Of a stretch of 64,000 nucleotides of DNA, positions 61,875 to 64,000 are shown piece by piece. Source of the stretch: JAZRPG01 sp045649105 (lineage in GTDB: Bacteria > Bacillota > Clostridia > Oscillospirales > JAAYXM01). The translations under genes and the position numbers were made by a program. Location: positions 62,001 to 126,000 of the forward strand of contig JAZRPG010000027.1 in the NCBI GenBank assembly GCA_045649105.1, read 5' to 3'. The notes under the pieces are model-generated. The model made no database searches, was not told where the DNA came from, and was given only the letters and a program-made list of their open reading frames with translations. Within the stretch, counting starts at the first letter, position 1, and each line of letters opens with the position of its first letter.

Positions 61875-64000
61875 TTAACTGTTTTTAAGTTTTGCAATGC
61901 TTTCGTCGATATTTGCGAGTAATGCCTGAGCTTTTGCAAGTTTTTCTCTTTCGCCTTCTACGACACTTGCCGGAGCTTTTGCAACAAAGCCTTCATTTGA
62001 AAGCTTTCCGTTTATAATCTTAAGCTCCTTTTCGCATTTTTCACGCTCGCGTCCAAGGCGCAAAAGCTCCGCCTCGGTATCAATCAACTCATTCATCGGA
62101 ATGAACAGCTTCGCCGATTGCGTTACTACAGATACCATCTTTGTCGCATCCGCTACCTCTTCTGCAACAATTATGTCAGACACAGAAGCAAGTTTTGTGA
62201 AGAACACCTCTCCAACACTGAAAATCCGCTTTGCATCATCATTATCAGGAATTATAATCAGCTGTGCTTTCTTTGAAGGCGGTACATTCATTTCCGCACG
62301 GCGGTTTCTGATACTTCGAATTGCCTGCATCAGAATCTCCATATCACGCTCATCTGAAGAGAAATTAAGCTTCTTATCCGCAACAGGCCAATCTGAAATC
62401 ATGATAGACTCGCCATCATGCGGCAGTGTCTGCCATATTTCCTCGGTTATAAACGGCATAAACGGATGCAAGAGTTTCAGTGTATTGGACAAGACATAAC
62501 ACAGTACCTTTTCTGCCGTTTCCCTGCTACCTTTTTCAGCACTCTCCGAAAGCCGCGGTTTTACAAGCTCAATATACCAGTCACAATAATTATCGCGAAT
62601 GAATTCCTGAAGCTTCTGCGCCGCAATTCCAAGCTCGTACTTGTCTATATTATCCGTAATTTCAGATATGAGACTGTTGTATTTTGAAATAATCCATTTA
62701 TCCTCAAGCTGCAGGTCTTTTGCATCAGGAAGCTCGCATTTATCTATGCTCAGATTCATAAGAACGAATCTTGATGCATTCCATATCTTGTTTGCAAAGT
62801 TCCTGTTGGACTCAACGCGCTCAATATTGAACCTCGTGTCATTTCCGGGAGAATTTCCCGTTACAAGTGTCAGCCTTAAAGCGTCTGCGCCGTAATCCCT
62901 TATCACCTCAAGCGGGTCAATTCCGTTATTAAGTGATTTTGACATTTTTCTTCCGAGCGCATCACGCACGATACCGTGTATAAATATTGTCTTAAACGGC
63001 TCTTTTTTCAGGTGCTCCATTCCGGAGAAAATCATTCTGGCAACCCAGAAGAATATTATGTCATACCCCGTTACGAGAACAGATGTGGGGTAGAAATAAT
63101 CAAGCTCCGGTGTCTTATCCGGCCAGCCGAGCGTTGAGAACGGCCAAAGCGCCGAAGAGAACCATGTATCAAGAACATCCTCCTCTTGTCTTAGCTTCTC
63201 ACTCCCGCACTTTTCGCACTTTGTCGGGTCTTCACGCGATACATTGATATGTCCGCATTCCTCGCAGTAGAAGGCGGGTATTCTATGTCCCCACCAAAGC
63301 TGGCGTGATATACACCAGTCATGTACGTTTTCCATCCAGTTTGTATATATTTTAGAAAACCTGTCAGGCACAAACTTTACCGTTCCGTCATTTACAACAC
63401 GCAGAGCATCTTCTGCAAGCGGACCCATCTTTACAAACCACTGTGCAGAGGTAATCGGCTCAACAACAGTATTACATCTGTAGCACTGACCGACATTGTG
63501 CTTATGGTCACGAATCTCAATAAGATATCCGCCGGCCTCAAGGTCAGAAACAATCTTCTCGCGCGCCTCGTACCTGTCAAGACCCTTATACTTGCCGCCG
63601 TTTTCATTTATGCAGCCATGCTCGTCAATAACAAGGATTTCCTCAAGATTATGACGCTTTCCAACCTCGAAGTCATTCGGGTCGTGGCACGGCGTAATTT
63701 TTACGCAACCTGTACCGAACTCGCGCTCAACATACTCATCTGCAATTATCGGTATTTCACGGTCAACAAGCGGCAAAATAAGCATTTTTCCGACCAGATG
63801 CTGATATCTTTCATCATCAGGATGGACGGCAACCGCCGTGTCTCCGAGCATTGTTTCAGGTCTCGTTGTTGCTATTGTAAGAAATTCGTCCGTCCCTTTA
63901 ATCGGATATCTGATGTGCCAGAACTTTCCGTCTTTTTCAGAATACTCAACCTCGGCATCGGACAATGCAGTAGTACAATTCGGGCACCAGTTTATGATGC
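61875..64000 (-). CDS. valS: Valyl-tRNA synthetase, 5'-truncated by the window edge
   Basis: Partial class I synthetase charging tRNA-Val; the N-terminus with HIGH lies beyond base 64000. The frame is open to the edge and reads INWCPNCTTALSDAEVE there. The editing domain (TTRPETMLGDTAVAVHPDD), a zinc-type CEECGHINVSREDPTKCEKC, KMSKS (as GRKMSKSLNNG), the anticodon-binding helical domain and a C-terminal coiled coil (last 65 residues) are all present. About 708 of roughly 880 residues are in the window. Confidence 0.96.
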   Translation of the reverse strand, partial: IINWCPNCTTALSDAEVEYSEKDGKFWHIRYPIKGTDEFLTIATTRPETMLGDTAVAVHPDDERYQHLVGKMLILPLVDREIPIIADEYVEREFGTGCVKITPCHDPNDFEVGKRHNLEEILVIDEHGCINENGGKYKGLDRYEAREKIVSDLEAGGYLIEIRDHKHNVGQCYRCNTVVEPITSAQWFVKMGPLAEDALRVVNDGTVKFVPDRFSKIYTNWMENVHDWCISRQLWWGHRIPAFYCEECGHINVSREDPTKCEKCGSEKLRQEEDVLDTWFSSALWPFSTLGWPDKTPELDYFYPTSVLVTGYDIIFFWVARMIFSGMEHLKKEPFKTIFIHGIVRDALGRKMSKSLNNGIDPLEVIRDYGADALRLTLVTGNSPGNDTRFNIERVESNRNFANKIWNASRFVLMNLSIDKCELPDAKDLQLEDKWIISKYNSLISEITDNIDKYELGIAAQKLQEFIRDNYCDWYIELVKPRLSESAEKGSRETAEKVLCYVLSNTLKLLHPFMPFITEEIWQTLPHDGESIMISDWPVADKKLNFSSDERDMEILMQAIRSIRNRRAEMNVPPSKKAQLIIIPDNDDAKRIFSVGEVFFTKLASVSDIIVAEEVADATKMVSVVTQSAKLFIPMNELIDTEAELLRLGREREKCEKELKIINGKLSNEGFVAKAPASVVEGEREKLAKAQALLANIDESIAKLKNS

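Overview
The window is a gene-dense chromosomal segment of a low-to-medium GC, endospore-forming Firmicute of the class Clostridia, probably an anaerobic Oscillospirales/Ruminococcus-like bacterium. The evidence is spoIIM, spoIID and cwlD (sporulation), an anaerobic ribonucleotide reductase with its activase, PrkC/PP2C signalling, CdaA/CdaR, a SCIFF peptide with its maturase, pyruvate phosphate dikinase, and textbook Clostridia gene orders. Strong SD sequences and frequent GTG/TTG starts fit. I see no rRNA, tRNA, CRISPR array, prophage or intact insertion sequence.

Layout. 0.1-1.2 kb (+): a tyrosine recombinase. 1.2-4.5 kb (-): proC-spoIIM-xerD-like-DUF624. 4.8-7.6 kb (-): the lysine genes asd-dapA-dapB. 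7.8-17.8 kb (+): queA-tgt-spoIID, yajC-TIGR04086-scfA-scfB-cca, a G5/3D cell-wall protein and rsmA. 17.9-28.9 kb (-): nusB-xseA-xseB-ispA-[OLE RNA]-oapA-dxs-tlyA-nadK-argR-recN-tyrS. 29.0-31.8 kb (-): nrdD-nrdG under a promoter with two NrdR-like boxes. 31.9-33.1 kb (+): a rhodanese lipoprotein and two small membrane proteins. 33.2-49.4 kb (-): a very long run yicC-remA-rpoZ-priA-def-fmt-zinc protease-rsmB-rlmN-prpC-prkC-rsgA-thiN-membrane protein-cwlD-radA-mrp. 49.5-54.0 kb (-): cdaA-cdaR and four small or accessory genes. 54.1-55.5 kb (-): a cysteine-desulfurase-like enzyme with a DUF3343 partner. 55.6-59.5 kb (+): a D,D-carboxypeptidase and ppdK. 59.6-64 kb (-): an EF-G paralogue and the C-terminal part of valS.

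The most unusual system is the roughly 690-base interval between ispA and the 196-residue membrane protein gene ahead of dxs. It holds no credible protein gene, carries its own near-consensus promoter on the minus strand, and folds into several strong hairpins. Its position and size match OLE RNA, the large structured RNA that forms a membrane ribonucleoprotein with the protein encoded next to it (OapA). Finding OLE/OapA here, probably in a mesophilic anaerobe, is the main highlight. OapA also seems to have Asn in place of the first Asp of the family's DxxxD motif.

Other points worth following are the NrdR box pair at nrdD, a 19-base palindrome in the fusA2 leader, a XerD-like recombinase without the usual beta-hairpin lysine, the SCIFF system with an internal attenuator, and the absence of gmk, coaBC and rpe from clusters that usually carry them.
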